A stretch of 64,000 nucleotides of DNA from Herpetosiphonaceae bacterium (GCA_036374795.1 DASUTC010000003.1:1-64000); one strand, 5' to 3'; counted from the stretch's first letter, positions 16,985-25,108 are shown. Program-made: numbers and translations. Notes: a model not told the origin generated them from the sequence alone.

Positions 16985-18187
16985 TTAAACAGGCCAAAGT
17001 TGCGCTCCAAGAACGTTTGCCATGTCGTGCAAGACACGCTGGGCTGGGCGCACATCCTGTTGGGCCTGCGCTGCGGTAATAACTGCGGCTGCCAGATCCG
17101 ACAGGACGACGATGGCGGTGGGGGTATCGAAGTTGTCGGCCAGCGCGGCAAGGAATCGCGCGCGGTCCTGCTCGCCGTCGAGCACATAGCCGCGATCCGC
17201 GCCGGTGGCTGCCAGCGCCTCCCGCAGCGTCGTGACGATCTCCTCGGCGCGCGCGACCGCCTGATCGGCATACTCGAACTCCGCGCCATAGGGATAGCTC
17301 AAGATCGCCAGACGTAGCGCAGGCGGCGAGTAGCTCGTCAGCACCTCGTCGACAAAGACCATGTTGCCCAGCGATTTGGACATTTTCGTGCCGCTGAGGG
17401 ACACCATGCCGGTATGCATCCAGTAGCGCACGAACGGCGTCACGCCCGTCACCGGCTCTGCCTGCGCGATCTCGCAGGCATGATGCGGGAAGATCAGATC
17501 CGTGCCGCCGCCATGAATATCGATCTGCGAGCCCAGGTACTCGGTTGCCATGGTTGAGCATTCGATATGCCAGCCGGGGCGTCCTGGCCCCCACGGGCTC
17601 TCCCAGGCGGGCTCGTCCTCTTTTGAAGGCTGCCAGAGCACGAAATCCAGCGGATCGAGCTTGTTGGGATCGTCGGGGTTGTTGCCCATCTCATTCGCCA
17701 TCGCCAGCATCGTCTGGTAATCGGCGTGGGCGATTGCGCCGAAGTTCTCATGCGATGCGGCATGGTAGTAGACGCTGCCGTTGCGCACGTAGGCGTGGCC
17801 CTGCTCGATCAGCCTGGTGATGACCGAGATCATCTCTGGAATAACGCTGGTAGCCCGCACGTAGAACTCCGGCTTTTCGATGTTGAGCCGCTGCAACGCT
17901 CTGAGGTAGCGCTCGGTCTGCTGCTCGCCGAGATCCTGCCAGCGCACGCCGTCGCGCCGGGCTCGCTCAAACAGCGGCTCGTCGATGTCGGTCACGTTTT
18001 GCACGTAGCGGACGCGAAGGCCCTGATGTTCGAGGTAGCGTCGCAGCGTATCATAGACGACGCCCACGCGCGCATGGCCCAGGTGGCTGGTTTCGTATGG
18101 TGTGATACCGCAGACGTACATTTTGACCACGCCGCTGGGAAACTCTGCTTCCTCCACGCGGCGACTTAGCGTGTTATAAAGTCGCAT
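16985..18187 (-). CDS. Short cysteinyl-tRNA synthetase relative (CysRS or MshC-like ligase)
   Basis: Class I aminoacyl-tRNA-synthetase fold that activates cysteine. The HIGH-type site is CGITPYETSHLGHA (zinc Cys26), the second zinc Cys lies in GRPGWHIECSTM, His/Glu in FPHHACEIAQAE, and the KMSKS loop is GTKMSKSLGN. At 400 residues it lacks most of the C-terminal anticodon-binding region of bacterial CysRS (about 460 or more). Several blocks (CGITPY, DEPLFERA, NPDDPNKLDPLD) look closer to mycothiol ligase MshC than to E. coli CysRS, though the zinc Glu is CysRS-like. It could be the sole CysRS, a second copy, or a cysteine ligase for a thiol. Confidence 0.8.
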   Translation of the reverse strand: MRLYNTLSRRVEEAEFPSGVVKMYVCGITPYETSHLGHARVGVVYDTLRRYLEHQGLRVRYVQNVTDIDEPLFERARRDGVRWQDLGEQQTERYLRALQRLNIEKPEFYVRATSVIPEMISVITRLIEQGHAYVRNGSVYYHAASHENFGAIAHADYQTMLAMANEMGNNPDDPNKLDPLDFVLWQPSKEDEPAWESPWGPGRPGWHIECSTMATEYLGSQIDIHGGGTDLIFPHHACEIAQAEPVTGVTPFVRYWMHTGMVSLSGTKMSKSLGNMVFVDEVLTSYSPPALRLAILSYPYGAEFEYADQAVARAEEIVTTLREALAATGADRGYVLDGEQDRARFLAALADNFDTPTAIVVLSDLAAAVITAAQAQQDVRPAQRVLHDMANVLGAQLWPV

Positions 18188-18279
18188 AGGAGCCTTATCG
18201 TATGCTGAAAGAATCGGCTGCGCGCCAGCCGCACAGCCGTTGTGCTACACAGTGCATGGATCGTGTCGGTCCTATCCTG

Positions 18280-18377
18280 GTGCAAGTTCAAAGAGGCTTG
18301 TAGACAGTGCTCTGCTCCGACCCTGAAAAGATTTAAGCTCGTTGGGAGCATCCCACAGCCTGGCCTGACGGCACGCT
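18280..18377 (+). repeat. Dispersed 3'-end element, degenerate copy G
   Basis: Begins GTGCAAGTTCAAAGAGG, similar to copy A, has TTGGGAGCATCCCA in place of the G/C core and ends CCTGGCCTGACGGCACGC. Its end overlaps the stop codon of the minus-strand redoxin-like gene. Confidence 0.55.
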
Positions 18378-18828
18378 AAATATTACACTGCATCGCGATA
18401 GCCTGCATCCAGCCGCTCACATCGACGGGAGTCGGCAGCTCGTCCATGGCGGCGACAAGCCACTGCTGGTACAGATCGGCGTAGCGATCCAGCGCGAAGA
18501 TGCCAGCCTGGGCCGTCTCAGGAAGGAATCGCTCGTACACCTTGTTGGCGCTGTCGATCAGGATCGTGAACGGCAACGAGCCGAGCGTGCCCGCCGCATC
18601 CTCGCTGCCGACCACGACGATACCCCGCGCCGGTAGCTGACGCCAATCTTCCGCGTGTCGTGCTAGATGCTGAAGATACTGCTGCGCATCAACGCCACTG
18701 CGGAAGATCAGCAGGAGCAGATGTTCGCGCCCGCGCTGTTTGGCGAGATTGTGCGGCTGCCCGTATTTGTCGGGCAGCGTGAACAGCGGCACAACTTTAT
18801 GGAGCGGCAACTTTGCACTCTGTTTCAT
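18376..18828 (-). CDS. Redoxin-like (AhpC/TSA-fold) protein without catalytic cysteines
   Basis: 150 residues with a very good GGAGGTGGAT before the ATG. The opening PLFTLPDKYGQPHNLAKQRG matches peroxiredoxin/thioredoxin-like proteins, followed by LLLLIFRSGVDAQQYLQHLA, where a peroxidatic Cys or CxxC should stand after the F-R strand; none is present. Later VVVGSEDAAGTLGSLPFTIL and AGIFALDRYADLYQQWL keep the fold. The only cysteine is in the last residues (MQCNI). Probably a non-catalytic thioredoxin-fold protein. Divergent from the methyltransferase gene 69 bases away. Confidence 0.7.
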   Translation of the reverse strand: MKQSAKLPLHKVVPLFTLPDKYGQPHNLAKQRGREHLLLLIFRSGVDAQQYLQHLARHAEDWRQLPARGIVVVGSEDAAGTLGSLPFTILIDSANKVYERFLPETAQAGIFALDRYADLYQQWLVAAMDELPTPVDVSGWMQAIAMQCNI

Positions 18829-18897
18829 ATCCACCTCCAGATCGCTAACGATCCGTCCTACCTGGATTATACTGCAACTATGTAGCCAGGAGACTCT

Positions 18898-19695
18898 ATG
18901 CGCGATAACTATGCGCTCGACGCCGAGCTGTACGATGTTGTGTATGCCGATTATACCGATGATATTGCGTTCTACGTCGAGGAGACGCGCCAGGCGGATG
19001 GGCCGTGTCTGGAGCTTGGCTGCGGCACGGGGCGGGTGCTGATTCCGGTAGCCGAGGCCGGGGCGACCGTGACGGGCCTGGATGTTGCCAAGCCGATGAT
19101 CAGCCGTGCGCGGCGCAAGGTGGCGGCGCTTCCCGACGAGGTGCGCGCGCGCGTGACGCTCGGCGAGGGCGATATGCGCTCGTTCAAGCTCGATACGCAG
19201 TTTGCGCTGATCTACATTCCGTTTCGCGCTTTTCTGCACCTTATGCAGGTCAGCGATCAGCTTGTGGCGCTCAACAATATTCGGCGGCATCTGCGGCCCG
19301 GCGGTACACTGGCGCTCAATTTCTTCGATCCGTCGCTCGAATATATCGTCAGCCACAGCGGGCCGATCGGCGGGGCGCTGCATACCACTGGCGAGACGTT
19401 TGTGGAACCGCGCAGCGGGAATCTGCTGGTGGAGTGGGCAACCGTGCAGTATACCCAGCATTTACAGCGGATCGACCAGTATTTTATCTATGATGAGGTT
19501 GATGCGCGCGGGCGTGTGGTTGGGCGGCTGTATCGTCATTTGCAGATGCGCTATATCTTTCGCTGGGAGTTCGAGCATCTGCTGGCGCGCTGCGGCTTTG
19601 AGGTGGCGGCGCTGTATGGCTCGTTCAACCGGCAGCCCTATGGCAAGGCAGGCCAGGAGTTGATCTGGGTGGCGCGAAAATGTGAGGATGGGTAG
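18898..19695 (+). CDS. Class I SAM-dependent methyltransferase
   Basis: 265 residues. Motif I is CLELGCGTGRVLIPVAEAG, with TVTGLDVAKPMISRAR as motif II and GEGDMRSFKLDTQFALIYIP as motif III/IV. The DAELYDVVYADYTDDIAFYV opening is typical of small-molecule or unknown-substrate methyltransferases of the Methyltransf_25 group. The C-terminal half has YIFRWEFEHLLARCGFEVAA, common in the same group. Substrate not predictable. Followed immediately by a modular repeat, so its terminator is unclear. Confidence 0.85.
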   Translation: MRDNYALDAELYDVVYADYTDDIAFYVEETRQADGPCLELGCGTGRVLIPVAEAGATVTGLDVAKPMISRARRKVAALPDEVRARVTLGEGDMRSFKLDTQFALIYIPFRAFLHLMQVSDQLVALNNIRRHLRPGGTLALNFFDPSLEYIVSHSGPIGGALHTTGETFVEPRSGNLLVEWATVQYTQHLQRIDQYFIYDEVDARGRVVGRLYRHLQMRYIFRWEFEHLLARCGFEVAALYGSFNRQPYGKAGQELIWVARKCEDG

Positions 19696-19920
19696 AGAAC
19701 AAAGAACAGGCGCACAAGGGACCAAAGGGAGCAAGCGGCGCACCGAGCACCCAATTCCCCTGGCCTGCGCCGCGAAGACGGAGGCCAGCCTAAACGCCCG
19801 GCAAGGCGGGTGCCCTCCGGTCGTGGGGTACACGCTGGGCGGCGATTGGCGGGAGAGCCAAGAGCCAAGTTCAAAGAACTCGAAACTCGAAACTCAAAAC
19901 TTTGAACGCGAAATGTCGTA
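19696..19920 (+). repeat. Modular heptamer repeat, copy at the methyltransferase 3' end
   Basis: The whole gap (about 300 bases with the flank to 19993) has no supported gene. It starts with AGAGAACAAAGAACAGG a few bases after the stop codon, contains a GGCGGGTGCCCTCCGG segment, and ends with GAACTCGAAACTCGAAACTC and TTTGAAC. Same order of parts as the copies at 24078 and 59285. Confidence 0.6.
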
Positions 19921-19993
19921 GTGCCGGGCCGTGAGGTGGCGCGACACCGCGCAGCATCGGTGTGGCTGGTATGGCTTGCCGCGCGGTGCCCCG

Positions 19994-20158
19994 CTATGCG
20001 ACCCGCTGCCCGTAGCCCGCGCGCAGCAGCTCCATCATCAACTGATCCAGCACTGCCTCCGCCTCAAGATACGAGCGAGCATAGCCCACAAGTACGCCGT
20101 CCAGATAGATTGCAAAGTCTTGTGTGTTGCGGCTGTACATAATATTCTTACGATGCAT
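19994..20158 (-). CDS. Very small conserved-style protein (54 aa)
   Basis: 54 residues starting MHRKNIMYSRNTQDFAIYLD and continuing GVLVGYARSYLEAEAVLDQL to the end. AGGAG lies seven bases before the ATG and a near-consensus sigma-70 promoter (20196-20224) lies just upstream, so expression is well supported. The strand-turn-strand then helix pattern suggests a beta-beta-alpha mini-domain. I do not know its function; similar short proteins occur in Chloroflexi as far as I recall. Confidence 0.65.
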   Translation of the reverse strand: MHRKNIMYSRNTQDFAIYLDGVLVGYARSYLEAEAVLDQLMMELLRAGYGQRVA

Positions 20159-20195
20159 ACTCGGACTCCTGTTTGTACTCGTTACGTCTGGTTGT

Positions 20196-20224
20196 ATTTT
20201 AGCACGAACGTTCTGATTTATCAA
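20196..20224 (-). promoter_or_regulatory. Sigma-70-type promoter for the 54-aa gene
   Basis: On the minus strand TTGATA and TAAAAT are 17 bases apart. The predicted start is about 30 bases upstream of the ATG at 20158. Confidence 0.7.
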
Positions 20225-20232
20225 GTATCTGA

Positions 20233-20261
20233 TTGACAAAAGCCGTAGGCATCGTTATGAT
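20233..20261 (+). promoter_or_regulatory. Consensus sigma-70 promoter for the flippase-like gene
   Basis: TTGACA, 17-base spacer, TATGAT. Its -35 box is only eight bases from the -35 box of the divergent promoter. Transcription should begin at about 20268, at the foot of a hairpin. Confidence 0.8.
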
Positions 20262-20265
20262 CCGC

Positions 20266-20301
20266 ATGGCAGCGTGGGTACCCTCCGGGTAGCGCTGCCA
20301 T
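20266..20301 (+). promoter_or_regulatory. 5'-UTR hairpin in front of the flippase-like gene
   Basis: ATGGCAGCG pairs with CGCTGCCAT around an inner ACCC/GGGT stem. It would form the very 5' end of the mRNA from the promoter at 20233 and may stabilise the transcript. Confidence 0.6.
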
Positions 20302-20323
20302 ATTTGTGAAAGAGGGTTGCGCG

Positions 20324-21340
20324 TTGCGCTCGTGGAAATTCTGGTTCGGGGTGTTGGTGAGCGCCCTATTTGTATGGCTGACGGCGCGAGGGTTGGAGTG
20401 GAGCGCGTTTTATTCGGCGCTGCGCGGCGCGCGCTACGAGTGGCTGCTGCCAGCGGTCGTGGTCTATTTCGGCGCTGTCTGGGCGCGCACCTGGCGCTGG
20501 CACTATATGCTGCGGCACATGAAGCCGGTGAGCGTCGCGCGGCTGTTTCCGGTGGTCGTGATCGGCTATATGGGCAACAATGTCTATCCGGCGCGAGCGG
20601 GCGAGGTGATTCGGTCGTATGTGCTGAAGAAGAAAGAAGGCGTGAGCGTCTCGGCCTCGCTGGCGACGGTGGCCCTGGAGCGGCTCTTCGATGGGCTGGT
20701 GATGTGCGCGTTCGTCTTTTTCGCGCTGCCGTTCGCGCCGCTGCCGCCGATCTACCAGCGGATTGTGATCGGCTTTAGTCTGCTCTTCTTTGTGGTGCTG
20801 ATCGTCTTCTTGCTGCTTGCGGCGCAGCCCGATCGGACGGATGCCTTGGCGGCGCGGCTGATCAACGCGCTGCTGCCGCTGCGTATTCGGCCCGGCGCAA
20901 CGGCGCTGGCGAGTAAGTTTCTGATCGGCCTCCACGCGCTGCGCTCCCCGCGCGAAGTGGTGATGATCCTGCTGACATCGGTCGCTATCTGGCTGACGGA
21001 GACGGGCAAGTACTGGGTGATCGCGCACGCATTTCCAGAGCTGAACGTCAATTTCATGGTGCTGATGCTGATGACGGCGGTCGTCAATCTGGCGACGACG
21101 CTACCCTCGGCGCCCGGCTACGTGGGCACGTTCGATAAGCCGGGGATCGAGATCCTCAAGGCGTTCGGGCAGCCCGCAAATATCGCCGCCGCCTATACGA
21201 TCGTGCTGCATGTCGCGCTGTGGCTGCCGATCACGCTGCTGGGCTTTGTGTTCATGGCTCAGGAGAGCCTGCGCTGGCGTGAGCTGGAGCTGGTGACGCA
21301 CGACGATCCGACGACCACTCCCGCAATCTTGACAGAGTAG
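20324..21340 (+). CDS. Flippase-like / lysylphosphatidylglycerol synthase membrane-domain protein
   Basis: About 338 residues with roughly eight spans. The opening W-K-F-W-F-G-V-L-V-S-A-L-F region, then YFGAVWARTWRWHYML, VVIGYMGNNVYPARAGEVIR and ATVALERLFDGLVM are the signature blocks of the UPF0104/AglD-like family (Pfam LPG_synthase_TM). Members move or modify lipid-linked substrates. The TTG start has GAGGG seven bases upstream; a GTG six codons earlier is the alternative. It heads an apparent unit with the FAD oxidoreductase and CNNM genes. Confidence 0.85.
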   Translation: MRSWKFWFGVLVSALFVWLTARGLEWSAFYSALRGARYEWLLPAVVVYFGAVWARTWRWHYMLRHMKPVSVARLFPVVVIGYMGNNVYPARAGEVIRSYVLKKKEGVSVSASLATVALERLFDGLVMCAFVFFALPFAPLPPIYQRIVIGFSLLFFVVLIVFLLLAAQPDRTDALAARLINALLPLRIRPGATALASKFLIGLHALRSPREVVMILLTSVAIWLTETGKYWVIAHAFPELNVNFMVLMLMTAVVNLATTLPSAPGYVGTFDKPGIEILKAFGQPANIAAAYTIVLHVALWLPITLLGFVFMAQESLRWRELELVTHDDPTTTPAILTE

Positions 21341-21373
21341 CACACACAATGCGCAGTACAGGCAACGAATAAT

Positions 21374-22654
21374 ATGAAGATTGGCATCATCGGCGGCGGC
21401 TTTGCAGGTCTGACCGCCGCGTACGATCTGCTCAAGGCGGGGCATCAGGTGACGGTCTTCGAGGCCGCGCCGCAGGTGGGAGGGCTGGCCTCCGGCTTCA
21501 AAGGCGAGGGCTGGGACTGGTCGCTTGAGCGCTTCTACCACCATATTTTCAGCACCGACGCGGCGATCATCGAGCTGGCCCAGGCGATCGGCGCGGGCGA
21601 GATGATCTTTTTCAACAGGCAGACGACGGCCTTTTTCTGCCCTGAGCACGGCGCGCATCCCGTGACGACGCTGGGCCTGCTGGCGTATCCACATCTGCCG
21701 CTGATCGACCGGATTCGGTTTGGCGTGAGCGGCCTGCAACTGAAGCTGCGCGGCGACTGGCAACGTCTGGAGCGCGAAACCGCCGAGCGGCATCTGATCC
21801 GCTGGGCCGGGAAGCGGGCCTACGCCGCGCTGTGGAAGCCGCTCTTTGACGGCAAGTTCGGCCCGTACGCGCCCGACATCAACGCGGCCTGGATCTGGGC
21901 GCGGGCCAAATCGCGCTCGTTCAAGCTGGGCTACTTCAAGGGCGGCTTTCAAGCCTTTGCCGACGCGCTGGCCGCGTCTGTCAGCCAGCGTGGCGGCACG
22001 ATCCTGCTGAACAGCCCGGTCCAGCGTCTGGCGCAGGCCGATGGCGGCTGGCAGGTCTGTCTGGAGGGCACCGAGCAGCACTTCGACCGCGTGATCGTCG
22101 CGTCGTCGCCTCCGGTGCTGAGCAGGCTTGTGCCAATGCTGCCGGACGTTTATACTGAGAAGCTGCAAGCGCTGAAGTCGATCGGCGCGGTGGTGATGGT
22201 CGCTGCGCTCAAGCGGCAGCTCTTGACCAATGGCGTCTACTGGCTGAACATAACCGAAGGCGTGCTGCCCTTTCTGGCGCTGGTCGAGCACACAAATATG
22301 ATCTCGCCGCAGCACTACGGCGGCGATCGGCTGATCTACTGCGGTGATTATCTGCCGGTGGAGCATCGCTATTTCTCGATGTCGGCGGAGGCAGTGCAGC
22401 AAGAGTGGCTGGCGACGCTGAAGATTGCCAATCCCAGCTTCGATCAAAGCTGGGTTAAGCAGACCTGGCTATTCCGCGAGCCGTACGCGCAGCCGATCGT
22501 GCCGGTGAATCATTCGCGCAATCTGCCGTCGCTGCGAACGCCGCTGGATGGTTTATTCTTTGCCAGCATGAGCCATGTGTATCCGTGGGATCGCGGAACA
22601 AATTTTGCGGTGGAGCTAGGGCATCGCGTGGCGCGTGAGGTGCTATCGGGGTAA
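21374..22654 (+). CDS. FAD-dependent amine-oxidase/protoporphyrinogen-oxidase-like enzyme
   Basis: 426 residues. The dinucleotide-binding N-terminus is KIGIIGGGFAGLTAAYDLLK, followed by FEAAPQVGGLASGF, the second FAD contact. The C-terminal FAD block is DGLFFASMSHVYPWDRGTNF. Within the family, YHHIF and KPLFDGKFG recall enzymes linked to sugar or lipid modification (for instance UDP-galactopyranose mutase relatives and desaturases), but the substrate is not clear. 33 bases after the flippase-like gene, so probably co-transcribed and perhaps modifying its lipid substrate. Cytoplasmic. Confidence 0.82.
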   Translation: MKIGIIGGGFAGLTAAYDLLKAGHQVTVFEAAPQVGGLASGFKGEGWDWSLERFYHHIFSTDAAIIELAQAIGAGEMIFFNRQTTAFFCPEHGAHPVTTLGLLAYPHLPLIDRIRFGVSGLQLKLRGDWQRLERETAERHLIRWAGKRAYAALWKPLFDGKFGPYAPDINAAWIWARAKSRSFKLGYFKGGFQAFADALAASVSQRGGTILLNSPVQRLAQADGGWQVCLEGTEQHFDRVIVASSPPVLSRLVPMLPDVYTEKLQALKSIGAVVMVAALKRQLLTNGVYWLNITEGVLPFLALVEHTNMISPQHYGGDRLIYCGDYLPVEHRYFSMSAEAVQQEWLATLKIANPSFDQSWVKQTWLFREPYAQPIVPVNHSRNLPSLRTPLDGLFFASMSHVYPWDRGTNFAVELGHRVAREVLSG

Positions 22655-22726
22655 GGTCCATAACGCGCCGTCTCAGTAGCTGCCGGCAGCCGCCATGTGC
22701 GGCGCTGCGCGTAGTGTAAAGGTGTT

Positions 22727-24076
22727 ATGGAAGACTCAACAGGTAGTCTGGTTATTCGGATCATGGCCGTTCTGCTGCTCGTCGGTTTGAACGGCTTCTT
22801 CGTTGCGGCAGAGTTCGCGCTGGTCGGGGCGCGAGCCTCGCGGCTGGATCAACTCTCCGAAGAGGGACGCGGCGGCGCGAAGCTGGCGCGCTACATGCAA
22901 AACCATCTCGATCGGTATATCGCCGCGTCGCAGCTCGGCATCACGGTGGCGAGCCTGCTGCTGGGCTGGCTGGGCGAGGATACCTTTGCCCAGTTGATCG
23001 AGCCGCCCGTGGCGCATGCGCTTGAGGCGCTGCTCGGCCCGATCCCGGCGGTTTCGGGCTATGCGACGGCGATCAGCACGACGATCGGCTTTGCGGTGGC
23101 GATCTTTATCGTCACGACGCTGCATATCGTGCTGGGCGAGCAAGCGCCCAAGGTCTTTGCGATCCGGTCCGCGGAGCAGGTCGCGATCTTTTGTGCGCGG
23201 CCTTTGCAGATCTTCAACAATGTGTTTGCCCTGCTGATCCGCTTTCTCGACTGGCTGACCAATCTGGTGCTGCGGCTCTTCGGCGTGCGCGGCCAGACCG
23301 GCCACCACGGCCCGCCGACGCTGGAGGAGCTGCGGATGATGGTGCAGGCCAGCGGCAAGGGCGGTGAGATTGCCCAGGAAGAGCAGGAGTTGCTGATCAA
23401 TGTCTTCGACTTCGGCTCGCGGGCGGCGTATCAGGTGATGATTCCACGCACCGATGTGCGAACCATCGACGACGATGCGACGGTGCGTGAGTTTCTTCAG
23501 ATGTTCAGCGAAACCGGCCACACGCGCTTTCCGGTGCTCGGCTCAGGCGGCATCGACGATGTGCGCGGGATTATCTCGGCTAAGGATCTGCTGGTTGCGC
23601 TCGGCGACGGCAGCATCTCCTTCGATCAGCCGATCCAGCCGTTGATCCGGCCCGCGTTCTTCCGCCCCGACACGAAGCGCGTCAGCGATCTGATGCACGA
23701 GATGCAGGGGGATCGGCAGCGCATGGCGGTGCTGATCGACGAGTACGGCGGGATGGCCGGTATCGTGACGCAGGAAGATCTGGTCGAGGAGATCGTCGGC
23801 GAGCTGGACGACGAGCTGGATACCAATCCCGACGATATTCGTCCGATCGACGAGCAGCGCGCGGTGGTCGAGGGCAGCACGCACATCGACGATGTCAACC
23901 ATGAGCTTGAGCTTCAGATCCCAAGCGGCGATTACGAGACGATCGCCGGATTTATCCTGAACTGCCTGGGCCGTCTGCCGAACGAGGGCGAAACCATCCA
24001 TTACGATGGGATCGTGCTGACGGTGCTCGAAATGCAGGGGCCGAGGATCGCGCGGGTTGAGATTCGGAGGACGTGA
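22727..24076 (+). CDS. CNNM/CorC-HlyC family membrane protein with CBS pair
   Basis: 449 residues. Residues 1-190 are the DUF21 (CNNM) membrane domain with EFALVGARASRLDQL, YIAASQLGITVASLLLGWLG and IVLGEQAPKVFAI. Two CBS repeats follow (MIPRTDVRTIDDDATVREFL and DTKRVSDLMHEMQGDRQ), the second with VLIDEYGGMAGIVTQEDLVE. The C-terminal CorC_HlyC domain includes GDYETIAGFILNCLGRLP and the GETIHYDG motif. Family members export or regulate magnesium or cobalt; several were first named hemolysins without being toxins. Complete, normal length. Confidence 0.93.
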   Translation: MEDSTGSLVIRIMAVLLLVGLNGFFVAAEFALVGARASRLDQLSEEGRGGAKLARYMQNHLDRYIAASQLGITVASLLLGWLGEDTFAQLIEPPVAHALEALLGPIPAVSGYATAISTTIGFAVAIFIVTTLHIVLGEQAPKVFAIRSAEQVAIFCARPLQIFNNVFALLIRFLDWLTNLVLRLFGVRGQTGHHGPPTLEELRMMVQASGKGGEIAQEEQELLINVFDFGSRAAYQVMIPRTDVRTIDDDATVREFLQMFSETGHTRFPVLGSGGIDDVRGIISAKDLLVALGDGSISFDQPIQPLIRPAFFRPDTKRVSDLMHEMQGDRQRMAVLIDEYGGMAGIVTQEDLVEEIVGELDDELDTNPDDIRPIDEQRAVVEGSTHIDDVNHELELQIPSGDYETIAGFILNCLGRLPNEGETIHYDGIVLTVLEMQGPRIARVEIRRT

Positions 24077-24077
24077 G

Positions 24078-24224
24078 GCGCAAAGAACCAAGAACCAAGA
24101 ATCAAGCGAAGAACAAGGGATTAAGGGATCAAACCGGGTGCCATGCCCAGAGGGCACCCGCATGGGCGACGGACGCACCAAGAGCCGGAAACTTGGAACT
24201 TGGAACTTGGAACTCGAAACTTCT
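24078..24224 (+). repeat. Modular heptamer repeat abutting the NUDIX start codon
   Basis: Left part: CAAAGAACCAAGAACCAAGA. Centre: a palindromic GGGTGCCATGCCC / GGGCACCC module. Right part: CTTGGAACTTGGAACTTGG, a 7-nt tandem run, ending with AACTCGAAACTTCT directly at the ATG. The full gap between the two genes is this repeat. Confidence 0.7.
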
Positions 24225-24863
24225 ATGGCACTCGATCTACAGACGCTCAAGCAGCGGCTGACCGATCCGGCTAGCGATGGCCTCTGGCTGCGCGATCGGC
24301 TGATGCTACATTTTGTCGATGGCGGCGCGGCGCGTCCGATCGCGCCGCCGCCGGGCGCGCCCACGCCACATCAGGGCGCGGTGCTGGCGCTGCTCTACCC
24401 GCACGACGGCGAGATCTGCCTGCCGCTGACGGTGCGCAACGCAGCGCTGCGCAAACACTCCGGCGAGGTGTCGCTGCCGGGCGGGCGCTTCGATGAGGAC
24501 GATCGCGAGCTGCGGCGGACGGCACTACGTGAGGCGTGGGAGGAGCTGGCGATCACTCCGGCGGCGGTGACGCTGTGGAGTACGCTCACGACGGTCTGGA
24601 TTCCGGTCAGCAACTTCCAGATCACGCCCTTCGTCGGCTGGTCCGATCTGCGTCCGGAGTTCACGCCCGCCACCAGCGAGGTCGCCGAGCTGATCGAGGT
24701 GCCGCTGCGCACGCTCATCGATCCCACGATCATCCGCGCCGAGGAGTGGGAGCGCAACGGCGTGCGGATGCATGTGCCGTTCTTTCAGGTGGGCGAGTAT
24801 AAGGTCTGGGGCGCGACGGCGCTGGTGCTGGCCGAGCTGGTGGGCAAGCTGGTCGAGCGGTAG
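24225..24863 (+). CDS. NUDIX hydrolase, CoA-pyrophosphatase (NudL) type
   Basis: 212 residues. The NUDIX box is GRFDEDDRELRRTALREAWE followed by ELAI, giving the metal-binding RExxEE. The preceding NAALRKHSGEVSLPGG is the NudL/UPF0035 signature of coenzyme A pyrophosphatases, and the late NFQITPFVGW fits the same group. Cytoplasmic; likely hydrolyses CoA or its derivatives. No convincing ribosome binding site exists because the upstream sequence is repeat, but MALDLQTLKQRL is a natural start. In-frame repeat translation upstream is an artefact. Confidence 0.87.
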   Translation: MALDLQTLKQRLTDPASDGLWLRDRLMLHFVDGGAARPIAPPPGAPTPHQGAVLALLYPHDGEICLPLTVRNAALRKHSGEVSLPGGRFDEDDRELRRTALREAWEELAITPAAVTLWSTLTTVWIPVSNFQITPFVGWSDLRPEFTPATSEVAELIEVPLRTLIDPTIIRAEEWERNGVRMHVPFFQVGEYKVWGATALVLAELVGKLVER

Positions 24864-24981
24864 CCGGCGCCGCCATACACAGCCGCTACAACCCTTGATC
24901 TCCATTTCGCGAATATATGAGAATAATCCACGGCCTTAGAGATCGGATCGCCCGCACCCCGACAACGCAGCAATACCACCG

Positions 24982-25006
24982 TCGGGGCGTATGCAATACG
25001 CCCCGA
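24982..25006. repeat. Perfect 11-bp palindrome, GGGGCGTAT type
   Basis: TCGGGGCGTAT and its exact complement flank GCA. It lies between convergent NUDIX and metH genes. The sequence is of the kind found as a short dispersed palindrome in several bacterial groups; it may double as a terminator. Confidence 0.55.
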
Positions 25007-25042
25007 ATCCAACGCGCCATGACCACCAAGGACGAAGGGTTG

Positions 25043-25075
25043 GGGCACGCGGGTGCCCTCTGGGCATGCGTGCCC
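25043..25075. terminator. Two-storey hairpin downstream of metH
   Basis: GGGCACGC pairs with GCGTGCCC, with an inner TGCCC/GGGCA stem around TCT. It is 34 bases past the metH stop. The TGCCCTCTGGGCA core is the same module found inside the repeats at 24137 and 59380, so it may be a repeat-derived terminator. Confidence 0.5.
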
Positions 25076-25108
25076 TGGATCGTACGGTGATAACAACCCG
25101 ATATGGTC

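Noticed and set aside
18829-19461. N-terminal extension of the redoxin-like gene across the methyltransferase
   Set aside because: The extended part is antisense to the methyltransferase motifs and the strong GGAGGTGGAT site marks the start at 18828.
19682-19921. A short plus-strand frame after the methyltransferase
   Set aside because: It is composed of heptamer repeat sequence and has no homology-like content.
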